Assembly: GCA_964388665.1 (NCBI GenBank)
Contig: CAYMBJ010000009.1
Coordinates: forward strand, 11,653-75,652
Source of the DNA: CALCCV01 sp964388665
Lineage (GTDB): Bacteria; Bdellovibrionota; Bdellovibrionia; Bdellovibrionales; Bdellovibrionaceae
Direction: 5' to 3'
DNA length: 64,000 nt
Made by a program: the position numbers and the translations under genes. Positions 1 through 9,101 of this stretch are shown here, one piece after another (position 1 is the stretch's first letter; each line of letters begins with the position of its first letter). The notes beneath the pieces were generated by a model. It ran no database searches. It had not been told where the DNA came from and saw nothing but the letters and a program-made list of their open reading frames with translations.

Positions 1-778
1 TCGACAGCCCAACACCCCAGTACCCATCATCGTTCCAATAGAGCATGTTGTGGCGGCTCTCAAAACCGGGCCTGGCATAATTGGAGATCTCGTATTGCGC
101 ATAACCGTATTGCGTTAGTTTTTCGTGAATAAGCTCAAACATTTCAACCTGCAGGCTTTCGGAGAGGGCAAATTGAGTCAGGGGATGCGATTCGGGCACC
201 GTCAAACAGTAGGGGCTGACATGATGAGGGCAAATCTCCAAAACCTTATTCAGATCGCGCTCCAAGTCTGCCAAGGTTTGCTGTGGTAGAGCAAAAAGCA
301 AATCAAAAGAAAAATTAATCTTATATTTGCTAATAAGAGCCAGCGTCTCGACGGTGTCACGACTGGAGTGCTGCCTTTGCACGGCCTTCAGTTTGCTGTC
401 ATCAAAAGTCTGCGCTCCTACACTGAATCGATTCACACCAATGGCGAGGTATTCTTCAATTTTTTGTTCAGTCAAGGTTGCTGGATTGATCTCTATGGTG
501 ATTTCGGTCTGCGAAGTCCTGTCAAAACCGAGCGCTCTCAACTGCTCAATGACGCTCCCTAACAGCTCTGGTTCCACCAAACTTGGCGTGCCACCGCCAA
601 AATAAATCGTATCCAATCTTTGTTTAGGAAAATATCTTTGCCTTAGGACTATCTCTTCCTTCAAAATTGAGATGTACTGTTGCGGAGCCAAAGTTGTCCC
701 CACTACATAGGTGGCGAAATCGCAATAACTGCAGCGCTGCAAACAATAGGGGATATGAACATAGACACCAAAAGCCAT
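1..778 (-). CDS. hemW: Radical SAM HemW-type protein, 5' part only (gene runs off the window start)
   Basis: The minus strand reads open from an ATG at 778 to the window edge, about 259 residues. It begins MAFGVYVHIPYCLQRCSYCDF. This is the HemW/HemN-like radical SAM start with the CX3CX2C cluster motif near residues 12-19, followed by an IYFGGGTPSL motif. The family was long annotated as oxygen-independent coproporphyrinogen III oxidase. HemW itself is regarded as a heme chaperone that binds heme and a 4Fe-4S cluster. The C-terminal HemW domain lies outside the window. The start codon is only 14 bases from the divergent M16 protease start at 793, so one or both promoters must lie inside the neighbouring coding sequence. 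Family call is confident; HemW versus another HemN-like paralogue is inference. Confidence 0.88.
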   Translation of the reverse strand, partial: MAFGVYVHIPYCLQRCSYCDFATYVVGTTLAPQQYISILKEEIVLRQRYFPKQRLDTIYFGGGTPSLVEPELLGSVIEQLRALGFDRTSQTEITIEINPATLTEQKIEEYLAIGVNRFSVGAQTFDDSKLKAVQRQHSSRDTVETLALISKYKINFSFDLLFALPQQTLADLERDLNKVLEICPHHVSPYCLTVPESHPLTQFALSESLQVEMFELIHEKLTQYGYAQYEISNYARPGFESRHNMLYWNDDGYWGVGLS

Positions 779-792
779 GGAGGCATTCCTAA

Positions 793-3435
793 ATGAAGAC
801 AGCAAAATTTCAACTGAAAAATGGAATGGATGTATTGATTATCGAAAGCCAAAAATCTCCTGTGGTCTCCGTGCAGATGTGGGTGAAAAACGGCAGCGCT
901 GACGAAACCAAGGGCGAAGAGGGCCTGTCTCACTTTGTAGAGCATTTGGTGTTTAAAGGCTCCAAAAAGTACGGTCCTGGTGAGATCGCCAATGTCGTAG
1001 AGGCTCATGGCGGCGAATTGAATGCCTACACCTCCTTTGATCAGACTGTTTTTTATGTGACCATGGCCAAGCAAAACAAGGCTCTCGCACTGGATGTGGT
1101 CTCGCAAATGATGGGTTATCCAAAATTTGATGACACCGAAGTCAATTCTGAGCGTGATGTGGTGATTGAAGAGATCAAACGCGGGCTAGATTCACCCTTC
1201 CGCACAGCCTCGCAACTCCTGTTTGAATCTGCCTACAAGGCCCATCCCTATCGTATCCCGGTCATTGGTTACGACAAAAACATTCGCAAAACGCCGGTGA
1301 AAAAGATCAAAGAATTCTATGCTAAGCGCTACTCACCCAAAAACATGTTTTTGATTGTTGCTGGAGACGTGAATGCCAAAGAAATTAAAGGCGAGATATC
1401 CAAGGCCTTCGCCGCGATCCCCCAGACCAAAATCTCTGTGGTTCGACGCAAGAAAGAACCAAAACAGCTAAAACCCGTGCTGAAGACTCTCGAAAACGAG
1501 TTTCAACAATCCATCCTTTATCTTGCGTTTCGCACACCCCAAATCAAACACAAAGACATGCCCGCACTCGAATTGCTCTCGATGTGCCTCGGGCAAGGGG
1601 ACAGCTCGCGGCTCACGATGAAAATGAGAGTGGAAAAGGCCATCGTCAATGGCGTCGGCTGTTCACTTTTTGCCCAGCAGGACTCTGGCTTGTTTATAAT
1701 TTCTGCACAACTCGACAAGATCAATTTAGAAACAGCCCTGAGCGAACTCTCTCGTGAACTCAAGAGAACCAAGACAGAGCTCTTTGACGAGCACGAAATC
1801 AATCGCGCCAAGCTTGCCTTTTCAATTGACGAATTTTACACCTCCGAGACTGTCGATGGCTTGGCTCGCAGAGCCGGCAGCTTGCAGTTTTATATGGATG
1901 ACTACAAATACTTTGAAAAGCACATTAAACTCATTGCCAAACTAAAAGCTCCAGACTTGCAGGCCGTTGCCAAAAAATATTTAAAACAAGAAAATCTGGT
2001 GGCATCCCTCATGACCAATGAGAAAAAGTCTATCGCAGATGCCCAGCTAAAGCGCTTTCTCAAAGACTTCTCGAAAGTAGAAAAGACTGCTCCTGCAAAA
2101 AAAGGTGCGACAAAGAAAGCCAAGCGTCCCAAAGAGCGCGCCATTAGCTTTTCAAAACTCAAACCGCATTTGATCACAGAGAGCCTCAATGTTCACCGCG
2201 AGAGCATTGCGGGTCTACCAGTGTTTTTTGTGCCGCTACGGGGCCTGCCAACTGTAAGTTTGCGTTGGGGGTTCTTAGGTGGACTGCGGGTGGAAACTGA
2301 AAAAACTGTTGGCGTTTCCGAATTGTTTTCTCGCGTATGGGTTGCCGATACCGATAAATTTACCGAAAGCCAGCTATTGAGCCATCTGGACAAACACAAT
2401 ATTAGTCTTTCAGCATTTGCGGGCCGCAACTCTATTGGACTATCGATGGACTATTTGTCGCCTTTTAGTGATGCGGCTCTAGAGGCCTTTGAGTCTGTCC
2501 TTCTCAAGCCTCACCTCACGCCCGAAGTGACCGAGAGGGAAAAAGGAATTCAGCTAAATCAGATCAAGTCCCAGGTCGACAACCCCTCCACTCAGTGCTT
2601 TATACAATTTCATGAAATGATCTTTAAAAATTCGCCACTGCAGTGGAATCCTATCGGAAACGCAAAAACCCTCGCAGCGGTCGATAGTAAGAGTTTGCAT
2701 GATTACCACAAGTCCTGGATCACCAAGAATAACTCTGTGGCAGTGATCGTTGGCGATTTTGATCAAGCCATGATGAAGGAAAAATTTGAACATTTGATTC
2801 ATCATTTGCCCCATAACCAATTGAAGATCGACACAAAACCACCAGAACCCCTCATCATGAATGCAACCGGATATATTGAAGCAAAAAAGGAGCAGTCTCA
2901 CGTGATCCTGGCCCACCGTGGCCTGACGCTCAATGATCCGCGCCGTTTTGCTCTTAAAATTATGACCTCTATTCTTTCCGGTCAGGGTGGACGACTGTTT
3001 ATCGAATTGCGCGATAAAAATTCGCTGGCCTATTCCGTCAGCCCAGTGAAACTCGATGGCATTGAAACCGGTTACTATGGCGCCTATATAGGCTGCTCTC
3101 CAGAAAAAGTATCCAAGGCCATTTCTATGTTGCGACAAGAGCATCAAAAGCTGGTCGACACCAAAGTTCCCGAATTGGAATTGAAGCGAGCAAAGGAGTA
3201 TTTGGTGGGCCGGCAGGCCATTGAGCTCCAGCGAAAGTCATCGATTGCGGGTGGAATTCTATTTGAAGAGATATATGGAAACTCATATCAGCAGCTTTTT
3301 GATCTAAAGGACAGCTTAGAAAAGGTTACGGCCAAGGACATTCAAGAGCTGGCGCACTTTATCTTTTCACAACCTGAGGTCATCAGTGTTGTGGGTCCAC
3401 AGAATCCATTTAAGGAGCAGAGTCGCGCGATGTAG
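793..3435 (+). CDS. M16 family zinc metalloprotease, two-domain, 880 aa
   Basis: This is an insulinase/pitrilysin-type protease with two fused M16 units. The N-terminal half carries the inverted zinc motif HFVEH (residues 47-51) and a downstream Glu in VIEEI about 76 residues later, the expected third ligand. The C-terminal half (about residues 480-880) has no HxxEH. It has the GQGGRLFIELRDKNSLAYSV segment, with the Arg and Tyr that in this family bind substrate, so it is the usual inactive partner half. A Lys/Ala-rich linker at about 430-455 joins the halves. There is no obvious signal peptide, so the location is unclear. Related proteins degrade peptides or process secreted proteins; the substrate here is unknown. 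The ATG at 793 fits the start of the first beta strand. Confidence 0.92.
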   Translation: MKTAKFQLKNGMDVLIIESQKSPVVSVQMWVKNGSADETKGEEGLSHFVEHLVFKGSKKYGPGEIANVVEAHGGELNAYTSFDQTVFYVTMAKQNKALALDVVSQMMGYPKFDDTEVNSERDVVIEEIKRGLDSPFRTASQLLFESAYKAHPYRIPVIGYDKNIRKTPVKKIKEFYAKRYSPKNMFLIVAGDVNAKEIKGEISKAFAAIPQTKISVVRRKKEPKQLKPVLKTLENEFQQSILYLAFRTPQIKHKDMPALELLSMCLGQGDSSRLTMKMRVEKAIVNGVGCSLFAQQDSGLFIISAQLDKINLETALSELSRELKRTKTELFDEHEINRAKLAFSIDEFYTSETVDGLARRAGSLQFYMDDYKYFEKHIKLIAKLKAPDLQAVAKKYLKQENLVASLMTNEKKSIADAQLKRFLKDFSKVEKTAPAKKGATKKAKRPKERAISFSKLKPHLITESLNVHRESIAGLPVFFVPLRGLPTVSLRWGFLGGLRVETEKTVGVSELFSRVWVADTDKFTESQLLSHLDKHNISLSAFAGRNSIGLSMDYLSPFSDAALEAFESVLLKPHLTPEVTEREKGIQLNQIKSQVDNPSTQCFIQFHEMIFKNSPLQWNPIGNAKTLAAVDSKSLHDYHKSWITKNNSVAVIVGDFDQAMMKEKFEHLIHHLPHNQLKIDTKPPEPLIMNATGYIEAKKEQSHVILAHRGLTLNDPRRFALKIMTSILSGQGGRLFIELRDKNSLAYSVSPVKLDGIETGYYGAYIGCSPEKVSKAISMLRQEHQKLVDTKVPELELKRAKEYLVGRQAIELQRKSSIAGGILFEEIYGNSYQQLFDLKDSLEKVTAKDIQELAHFIFSQPEVISVVGPQNPFKEQSRAM

Positions 3436-3470
3436 AATTGCGCGCTTTGCAACTTCACAAAAAAATGCAG

Positions 3471-3491
3471 AACGTTTCAATACGAAACGTT
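3471..3491. repeat. Inverted repeat, 8-bp arms
   Basis: AACGTTTC at 3471-3478 and GAAACGTT at 3484-3491 are perfect inverse complements separated by 5 bases. A second inverted repeat, GCGACCA/TGGTCGC, lies at 3507-3529. They sit in the 296-base gap between the M16 gene and the next plus-strand gene, which otherwise holds only a promoter-like motif. There is no T-run after either stem, so an operator or a 3' processing hairpin is more likely than a terminator. Confidence 0.45.
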
Positions 3492-3643
3492 TCACGGCGC
3501 AATGTTGCGACCACCTCTACTATGGTCGCCAGTACCAAAATCATATCTTATAGCAGTGATATACGTTTTCTAATGTCACTCGACTTTTTGGCTAGATTCG
3601 GAGCTAATTTACTAATTTTTCAGGGCAATACTGCCGATCTAAA

Positions 3644-3652
3644 TGCTATAAT
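3644..3652 (+). promoter_or_regulatory. Extended -10 promoter candidate
   Basis: TGCTATAAT matches the extended -10 consensus TGnTATAAT exactly. No good -35 box is seen 16-18 bases upstream, as is common for extended -10 promoters. It would start a leader of about 70 bases before the gene at 3732. Confidence 0.45.
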
Positions 3653-3731
3653 TTAAGCATATGCCCTACTTGAGCTGTCTGGCTTTAGAACTGGGGCGGT
3701 GATTACTAACAGTGAGGATCTGTAAAGCTTT

Positions 3732-4349
3732 ATGTCAGGCACTTTTATTGTAGACTCAAAAAGTTTTTTTACTGAGCTCTTAGACAAAGGGTTTTCGAAA
3801 CGCAAGGTCTCAGCCAATCCCGCGGTGAAAATCTATATGGCCGACCTACTGTCCTATTATCTCGATGCGAAAAATCTTTTTGATTACGAGAACAAAGAAG
3901 ACAGTGGTCAACGTCCGCTGAAGACTTTGGCTGAAATCTATTTGACTGCCAATCAATCTGAGCCCGCAAAAAAGGCGGACATGTTAAAGCGCATGGCCGA
4001 TCGCTGCCTTTACATGACAGGATTCTTTGGCGACTCCTTTCAAAGAAAGATCATTGATGTTGATTACTATTGCAGCATGGGCGAAACCGCGTACGCGGAC
4101 CTTGCTAGCACCACTCGCGAGGATTTTCTCGCCTCCACCTACAGCACTTTTTCAAAGCGCTTTGTGGAGTTTGTTGATGTACTGACTTTTGTCGCGCAGG
4201 ACACAGCCTTTGGCACCAATCGCGATGTCCTTCGCCTCTATGAACGGTACCTAAAGACTGGGTCCGTGTTGGCGCGGGAGCAGCTCATCAATCTTGGCGT
4301 CATCACCTTTCAGAAAGATGGAACATCAGGCACGGGCTACAAGAGTTAG
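3732..4349 (+). CDS. Hypothetical protein, 205 aa, unrecognised
   Basis: I do not recognise a named family. The product is soluble and mostly alpha-helical in appearance, with no signal peptide or membrane segment. It contains an aromatic-rich start (FIVDSKSFFTELL), a central RMADRCLYMTGFFGDS segment with conserved-looking Cys, Gly and aromatic residues, and IDVDYYCSMGETAYADL. The codon pattern matches its neighbours, and it is preceded by an extended -10 promoter candidate. The gap to the downstream tatA/B gene is 75 bases, so it may share transcription with the Tat genes. An enzyme or regulatory scaffold is possible; no function can be assigned. Confidence 0.75.
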   Translation: MSGTFIVDSKSFFTELLDKGFSKRKVSANPAVKIYMADLLSYYLDAKNLFDYENKEDSGQRPLKTLAEIYLTANQSEPAKKADMLKRMADRCLYMTGFFGDSFQRKIIDVDYYCSMGETAYADLASTTREDFLASTYSTFSKRFVEFVDVLTFVAQDTAFGTNRDVLRLYERYLKTGSVLAREQLINLGVITFQKDGTSGTGYKS

Positions 4350-4424
4350 TTTGATTGGCGACTCAACTGCTTGGTTTCTGATTTGCTTCGTGACTGTGCG
4401 CTTGAGCTAATATAGCATCAAAGA

Positions 4425-4910
4425 ATGTTAGGTCTTGGATGGTCGGAAACAGTCGTCATACTGATTTTGGGATTGATTGTGATTGGTCCTAAGCAACTTC
4501 CCGAAGTGGCAAAGAGCATTGCCAAATTTATTAATGAACTCAAGCGCACCACCAATAGCATTAAAAATGAATTTTCTGATGTGGGCATGAATGATCTCTT
4601 CAAAGACAATCCTATGGACCCGCCATCGCAACCCCATCAACAGCTTCAACATGATGAGCACGCCATTGAGCATCACGATCATGATCATGATCACCATTTT
4701 GATGACAGCGATGATTTCCACCATAGCCATCATCACGACGATCCTCATCAAGACGGGGATCAATTGGCCTTTGATATAAGTGAGACGAATGAAGACCATA
4801 GCACAGTGGTGACTGAACAGACTGCTGAAAATGTCACTGATCATTCGCCCTTGGTCACACCCGAAGACAGCAGCGATGGCACTCCAGAAAAAAAGAAGTA
4901 CAATGGCTGA
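4425..4910 (+). CDS. Twin-arginine translocase subunit, TatA/TatB family, with His/Asp-rich tail
   Basis: The N-terminus MLGLGWSETVVILILGLIVIGPKQLPEVAKSIAKF is the canonical TatA/B membrane helix, followed by the GPKQLPE hinge and an amphipathic helix. With TatC it forms the Sec-independent pathway for folded proteins. A Glu soon after the start (E8) is common in TatB, while the hinge fits either subfamily. The C-terminal half (about residues 60-161) is low-complexity acid and very rich in His and Asp (HDHDHDHH, HHSHHHDD), unusual for the family and suggestive of metal binding. The stop overlaps the tatC start by 8 bases, so translation is coupled. TatA versus TatB is left open because only one copy is in this window. 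Confidence 0.88.
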   Translation: MLGLGWSETVVILILGLIVIGPKQLPEVAKSIAKFINELKRTTNSIKNEFSDVGMNDLFKDNPMDPPSQPHQQLQHDEHAIEHHDHDHDHHFDDSDDFHHSHHHDDPHQDGDQLAFDISETNEDHSTVVTEQTAENVTDHSPLVTPEDSSDGTPEKKKYNG

Positions 4911-5661
4911 CACTACCACCGATGAAAAGAACCTCACTCTAACAGATCATTTGGCGGAGCTCAGAACGCGCATCATCAACGCGTTGATCGCGTTGTTGGT
5001 AGTGACTGGGATTTGCTACGCCTATAGCGAAGTCATTTTTGAAATCGTACGCACTCCTGTGGTTCCGTACTTGCCCGATGGATCACTGGTGTTCACAGGT
5101 CCTATGGACAAATTCATTGCTCATCTCAAGCTCTCGCTGGTATGCGGAGTGATTCTGTCCTGCCCTTTTTGGCTCTATCAGGTCTGGAAGTTTGTCGCTC
5201 CAGGGCTCTATCAACACGAAAAAAAATACAGCATGAGCTTTATTACATGTGGCTCACTGCTCTTTTTAATAGGTGTTAGCTTCGCTTACTTTCTGGTTAT
5301 GCCGAAGGCCTTTGAATTTCTGTTTGCCTTTGGCGGAACCACAGATAAACCCATGATCACCATTGATCAGTACATGTCCTTCTTTAGTCAGATGTGCTTG
5401 ATGTTTGGGGTCGCCTTCGAGCTGCCCCTAGTGATTGTGATATTAGGTCTTCTCGGAATTGTTGATCGCAAGTTTCTTAGAGAAAAGCGCCGCTATGCTG
5501 TTATGATTCTTGCGGTCGCCGCCGCGATGCTGACTCCCCCAGACGTTTTGAGCATGGGAATGATGCTTGTGCCACTCCTAGGACTTTACGAACTTTCAAT
5601 TTTGATTGTGATCTTTTTTGAAAACAAGCGTGTTCAAGCTGACAGCGACACTGAAATTTAA
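4903..5661 (+). CDS. tatC: Sec-independent protein translocase TatC
   Basis: This is a 252-residue polytopic membrane protein of the TatC family. The conserved N-terminal LTDHLAELRTRI motif precedes the first helix. Also present are the FVAPGLYQHEKKY cytoplasmic loop, the MPKAFEFLF segment, and the FGVAFELPLVIVIL helix with the family Glu. It recognises twin-arginine signal peptides at the inner membrane. A longer open frame exists upstream, but the ATG at 4903 gives MADTTTDEKN immediately before the family start, and it overlaps the end of the tatA/B gene. The downstream gene is convergent. Confidence 0.95.
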   Translation: MADTTTDEKNLTLTDHLAELRTRIINALIALLVVTGICYAYSEVIFEIVRTPVVPYLPDGSLVFTGPMDKFIAHLKLSLVCGVILSCPFWLYQVWKFVAPGLYQHEKKYSMSFITCGSLLFLIGVSFAYFLVMPKAFEFLFAFGGTTDKPMITIDQYMSFFSQMCLMFGVAFELPLVIVILGLLGIVDRKFLREKRRYAVMILAVAAAMLTPPDVLSMGMMLVPLLGLYELSILIVIFFENKRVQADSDTEI

Positions 5662-5778
5662 AAAACGAAAACTACCACCTGGCACTTGAAGATAGGCGCC
5701 AGTAGCCACAAACGCCCCCCCGGTGCAAATCCAACTATAGAAACATTCTCGAGAGTCCAGTCGATTGACCTGCCACAA

Positions 5779-6480
5779 CTACTGAGAGTTTACAATGGTG
5801 TGACATACGTTTTTAAACACGTCCCCGGTTATCGAGTCTCTATTTTGATCGTACAACAAACTCACTATATCTCGAATGTCCTGAGTTCCTCGATTTTCAA
5901 CATTTTTTGAATAAAGGGTGAGGACAGCCGCCAATAGGCCCTCGTGCATAAGCAAGGCCTCCCTTTCATCTTGAGGAAGTTTCAGAAAAAGCTCATAGTC
6001 CACGCTGACGACGCCATCTTGTTGGACAGCTATCTGTCTTTTTTCGTCAAATTCCACCCTGATAGTCCCTTCATCCATAATTTCTTCGAGAGGCTCATGG
6101 GACTTCACCCATGCGAGCGTCGAAATACTGTCCCTCAGTTTAGGTAGCGCAGATATGTCGCTATGTTCACCGAAAAGGGCAAGCGCCGCTGCCGCCGCCA
6201 AGTGATTTCTTCTGGAATTTGTTTCGGAAACTCCAACGTTCCCACACTTAGACTTAAGGAGTTCCAATCTATTTAAAATACTGGCTCTCACTCCGTCCCA
6301 CTTCGTTGGAAAAAAGTACTCTGGGCGAGTCGCTTCTTGAAGGTCTAGTAGCGAGCATTGTTGTGCTCCGTTGCGAACAACACAATCTCCGCCTCCTCCA
6401 CCTACAGTGCCCATCCGACCATGAGCGATTTGGCAAGTGATTAGGGCGCACAGTGCTGTCAGTTTCATTACAGTTTTCAT
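5779..6480 (-). CDS. Secreted Gly-rich protein with HE motif, 233 aa
   Basis: The N-terminus is a signal peptide (MKTVMKLTALCALITCQIAHG). A glycine stretch GTVGGGGGDCV (about residues 24-33), a second Cys and a LLDLQEA segment follow. Near the C-terminus is a helix EALLMHEGLL with H179-E180, followed by a DIRDIVSLL segment. The same order (Gly-rich N-terminus with Cys, an LLxHE helix, then an R..(L/I)V segment) occurs in the larger secreted protein at 7508-9031. I believe both belong to a Bdellovibrio-type group of secreted proteins with HEALY-like motifs. HE alone, without a second His, is not a proven protease site. The gene diverges from a TIGR02147 regulator at 6633. Function unknown. Confidence 0.7.
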   Translation of the reverse strand: MKTVMKLTALCALITCQIAHGRMGTVGGGGGDCVVRNGAQQCSLLDLQEATRPEYFFPTKWDGVRASILNRLELLKSKCGNVGVSETNSRRNHLAAAAALALFGEHSDISALPKLRDSISTLAWVKSHEPLEEIMDEGTIRVEFDEKRQIAVQQDGVVSVDYELFLKLPQDEREALLMHEGLLAAVLTLYSKNVENRGTQDIRDIVSLLYDQNRDSITGDVFKNVCHTIVNSQ

Positions 6481-6529
6481 GAGAGTCTCCTTTTGTTTCG
6501 GGTTATTTTGGGTTCAACATCTGTACCAA

Positions 6530-6558
6530 ATATAACGCATCGAATTCTCGAGTTATAT
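6530..6558. promoter_or_regulatory. Inverted repeat between divergent genes, possible operator
   Basis: ATATAAC (6530-6536) and GTTATAT (6552-6558) are perfect 7-bp inverted arms with a 15-base spacer, about 22 bases centre to centre. They lie in the 152-base divergent AT-rich region between the secreted HE protein and the TIGR02147 gene at 6633. Spacing near two helical turns suits a dimeric HTH regulator. This is inference only. Confidence 0.35.
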
Positions 6559-6632
6559 ATTTTATTTGCTATTTTGTTCTATTAAAAGTTGCCTGTATTG
6601 CTAATTTTTTAACATACTGATATTATTAATAA

Positions 6633-7439
6633 ATGAGAATTTTTGAGTATTTGGACTACAAAAGGTGGGTACTGGAAAGGCTGGCTCAAATGCCAAAAGG
6701 AGGGAGAGGACAATTTGCTAGCATTGCAAAACACTTGGGTGCAAGTCCGACAATTGTAACACAGGTGTTTAATGGACCACGTGAGCTCACTCCTGAACAG
6801 GCCCTACTCTTGGCTGAATACTTTGGACTATCAAAGTTGGAAACGCGCTACCTCATCACGATAGTCAACCACTCGAGAGCAGGCACTCATCGATACAAAC
6901 AGTCCCTTGCTGAAGAGATCGCTGAAATAAGAGAAAAGGCCAGGGAGATTTCAAGCCGTGTAGCTCAAAACGCAAGCCTTTCCGAGGAGGCATGGGCTAT
7001 ATTCTATTCCAACTGGTATTTCTTAGCTATATGGAGTCTCACCTCCATGGAAAACTTCAGAGATATAGAGTCCATTTCAAATCGCCTTGGCTTGGATAAG
7101 AAAAAGACACGTGAAGCCGTCGATTTTTTAATTAAATACTCATTGATTGTGGAGGGCCAAGACGGAAAACTTATGATTGGCCCGACAATGATTCATTTGG
7201 ATTCTCACTCGTTACAAATTGCTAGACATCATCAAAACTGGCGACTTCAAGCCTTTCGACATTATGAAAATCCAGGAAAAGAAGAAACCTTTTACACGGC
7301 CGCTGTTACGCTTTCAGAAGCAGATGTAGCCAAGATTCGTGAAATGATCATTAGTTTTATTTCCACCAGTAACGATCTCATCCGAAATTCTCCCTCCGAA
7401 AAATTGTACTGCATATGTATGGACTGGTTTGAAGTATGA
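6633..7439 (+). CDS. TIGR02147/DUF4423 family HTH protein
   Basis: This 268-residue protein starts with the family signature IFEYLDYKRWVLERL. A helix-turn-helix-like segment (SIAKHLGASPTIVTQVFNGPRELTPEQA, about residues 30-57) follows. The C-terminal DUF4423 region ends with YTAAVTLSEADVAKIREMI and the family-typical last residues CICMDWFEV. The family is multiplied in Bdellovibrio and Fibrobacter and is taken to be a transcription regulator; ligands are unknown. It diverges from the secreted HE protein at 5779-6480 and converges with a second such protein at 7508-9031. Local regulation of a neighbour is inferred from position only. Confidence 0.85.
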   Translation: MRIFEYLDYKRWVLERLAQMPKGGRGQFASIAKHLGASPTIVTQVFNGPRELTPEQALLLAEYFGLSKLETRYLITIVNHSRAGTHRYKQSLAEEIAEIREKAREISSRVAQNASLSEEAWAIFYSNWYFLAIWSLTSMENFRDIESISNRLGLDKKKTREAVDFLIKYSLIVEGQDGKLMIGPTMIHLDSHSLQIARHHQNWRLQAFRHYENPGKEETFYTAAVTLSEADVAKIREMIISFISTSNDLIRNSPSEKLYCICMDWFEV

Positions 7440-7507
7440 ATCATTTTATGACGAAGAAGCTTCATAGACACCGGGCTCGCAGCGCAAAGCCACTTTGGAC
7501 TCATCGT

Positions 7508-9031
7508 CTATTCCACAATTTTATTGAAAGACTCTAGAGCATTCGGTTGCAGAACATCCGGGCAAAAATTAATTGCATTTTTCATGATCTTTATTTTATC
7601 CAAAAAAGTTTGTTCCAAATCTCTTTGGTTTACCGGTATAAGTCCGAGTATACCCGATCTGCTGGCGGGCGTTTTTGAAAATTCCAACTGACTGTCCAGC
7701 CTATTGAGATTTTCCTCCAGAAGCCTGCAATACTCCGAGAAAATTCCGGATCGAGAGGGTACAAGAAGTTCTTCTTGATGAAACAGATTTTCTGGATAAA
7801 GGGAGGTGATGAAAGGTGCTGCTGCTAGAAAGGCTTCGGCCGGTGTTAATCCATTTACAAAAATATCGGGCAGACCGTATCTCACTGCCCAACTAAATAA
7901 GGTGCGGTCCGACGCCACATCCGAGTCTAAATTATTATCTGCGATGAATTCCAACTCTTTTTGTTTAAGGGAAACAAATGCAGTTTGTAATTCTTTCCGG
8001 ACAGGATTGACATAGCAGCTGGGCGCAAAAAAGAGTTCATAGTAGTTTGCAAAGTTGTCTTCAAAGATATTTTTTGCGAGCTGGTGGGCCGCTACCTCAG
8101 CACCTAGTGAATATCCCATAGAGTAGCTGCGCCGATCAAGAATTTTACCAACCAGACGACGGGTGTTTTCGCTCGTCCTTTGACCAAGCTCAGTACCCAT
8201 AAGATAGAGGGCTTCGTGCAGAAGCAGGCTAGCTTCATTGTAAATTCCTCTGGTTGGATCCTCCGCCACCGTCTGCATTTTTCTAATAAGATGTTTTGCG
8301 GCGGTCATTTCTATTACAGGAAAATGGCAAGCCTTTGTTTGTTCGGCCTTTTTGCGCTCGGCAAGCTGAATACGAACACAGTTATTGTAGCTTCTCGACT
8401 CTGCGGCCGCTCCTTGGTCATGTATTAATTCAAGATAGGTGCTATCCTTCCAAGTGTCAGGGTGAATTTCACGCAATGCACGCAAGAGGTGATCGCCAAA
8501 AAGTGGTAGCAGAGGCGAAACTCCTTTCGTTATGACGCGCACCAAGTAGGAGTAGGCCGTTTCACCTTCCTGCGCCGTTATCCAAACCCCACCAGGATTT
8601 TCGTTAACGTATTCTATATAATCTAAAGAATAAACATCGAACGGTTTGGCAAGATTCTCCGGACTAGAAAACCATATTCTTGGATTGCTTTTTGCCTCCG
8701 CGAATTCTGTCGCACTTGAAAAACAAGCAAATCCGCCACCGCCGCCATTGCCGACGAGCCCTGATCTGCCAGCTACGTCTATCTCCCGTTGATTTCCTTC
8801 ATTGGGCTCCGCCCCATTTCCTCCAAAAAAATTGCGCCAATTCGCTTTAGACCTAGAATTAGAATCGGAATTGTGTCCCTGGTTTCGGGAGGATTTAGGT
8901 CCATTCTGCCACGTCACTGCCATCACATCTATCGAAAAAAAAGTGATCAACATGGAGAGTCCGACAAAAATTGTTAGCCAGTGTCGCAATGTATGGGCTC
9001 GATTTTGGATCGATTTCAATGGGTTGTTCAT
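7508..9031 (-). CDS. Large secreted Gly-rich protein with HEALY motif, 507 aa
   Basis: The start at 9031 gives MNNPLKSIQ, with a hydrophobic segment (about residues 17-37) and a likely cleavage after DVMA. The frame is open 20 codons further upstream, but that extension reads unlike a leader. After a low-complexity Asn/Ser/Arg region, GLVGNGGGGGFACF (about 91-104) resembles the glycine-Cys start of the protein at 5779-6480. The motif SLLLHEALYLMG holds H272-E273 and is followed by TSENTRRLVGKIL. The N-terminal half contains about 200 residues of unrecognised sequence, and the C-terminal 200 residues are also unrecognised. It lies 70 bases downstream of, and on the same strand as, the TIGR02147 gene at 9102-9929, so the two probably form an operon. 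Exported; function unknown. Confidence 0.72.
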   Translation of the reverse strand: MNNPLKSIQNRAHTLRHWLTIFVGLSMLITFFSIDVMAVTWQNGPKSSRNQGHNSDSNSRSKANWRNFFGGNGAEPNEGNQREIDVAGRSGLVGNGGGGGFACFSSATEFAEAKSNPRIWFSSPENLAKPFDVYSLDYIEYVNENPGGVWITAQEGETAYSYLVRVITKGVSPLLPLFGDHLLRALREIHPDTWKDSTYLELIHDQGAAAESRSYNNCVRIQLAERKKAEQTKACHFPVIEMTAAKHLIRKMQTVAEDPTRGIYNEASLLLHEALYLMGTELGQRTSENTRRLVGKILDRRSYSMGYSLGAEVAAHQLAKNIFEDNFANYYELFFAPSCYVNPVRKELQTAFVSLKQKELEFIADNNLDSDVASDRTLFSWAVRYGLPDIFVNGLTPAEAFLAAAPFITSLYPENLFHQEELLVPSRSGIFSEYCRLLEENLNRLDSQLEFSKTPASRSGILGLIPVNQRDLEQTFLDKIKIMKNAINFCPDVLQPNALESFNKIVE

Positions 9032-9101
9032 ACCTTTTGGCAATTGCAACAAATGGACCAAAAACGTACCGCCAAAGCAAGCACGTCCCAATCTATAGGT
9101 T

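Noticed and set aside
3438..3656. Open frame of 72 codons after the M16 gene
   Set aside because: It begins 3 bases after the M16 stop, spans both inverted repeats and the promoter motif, and the translation shows no recognisable pattern.
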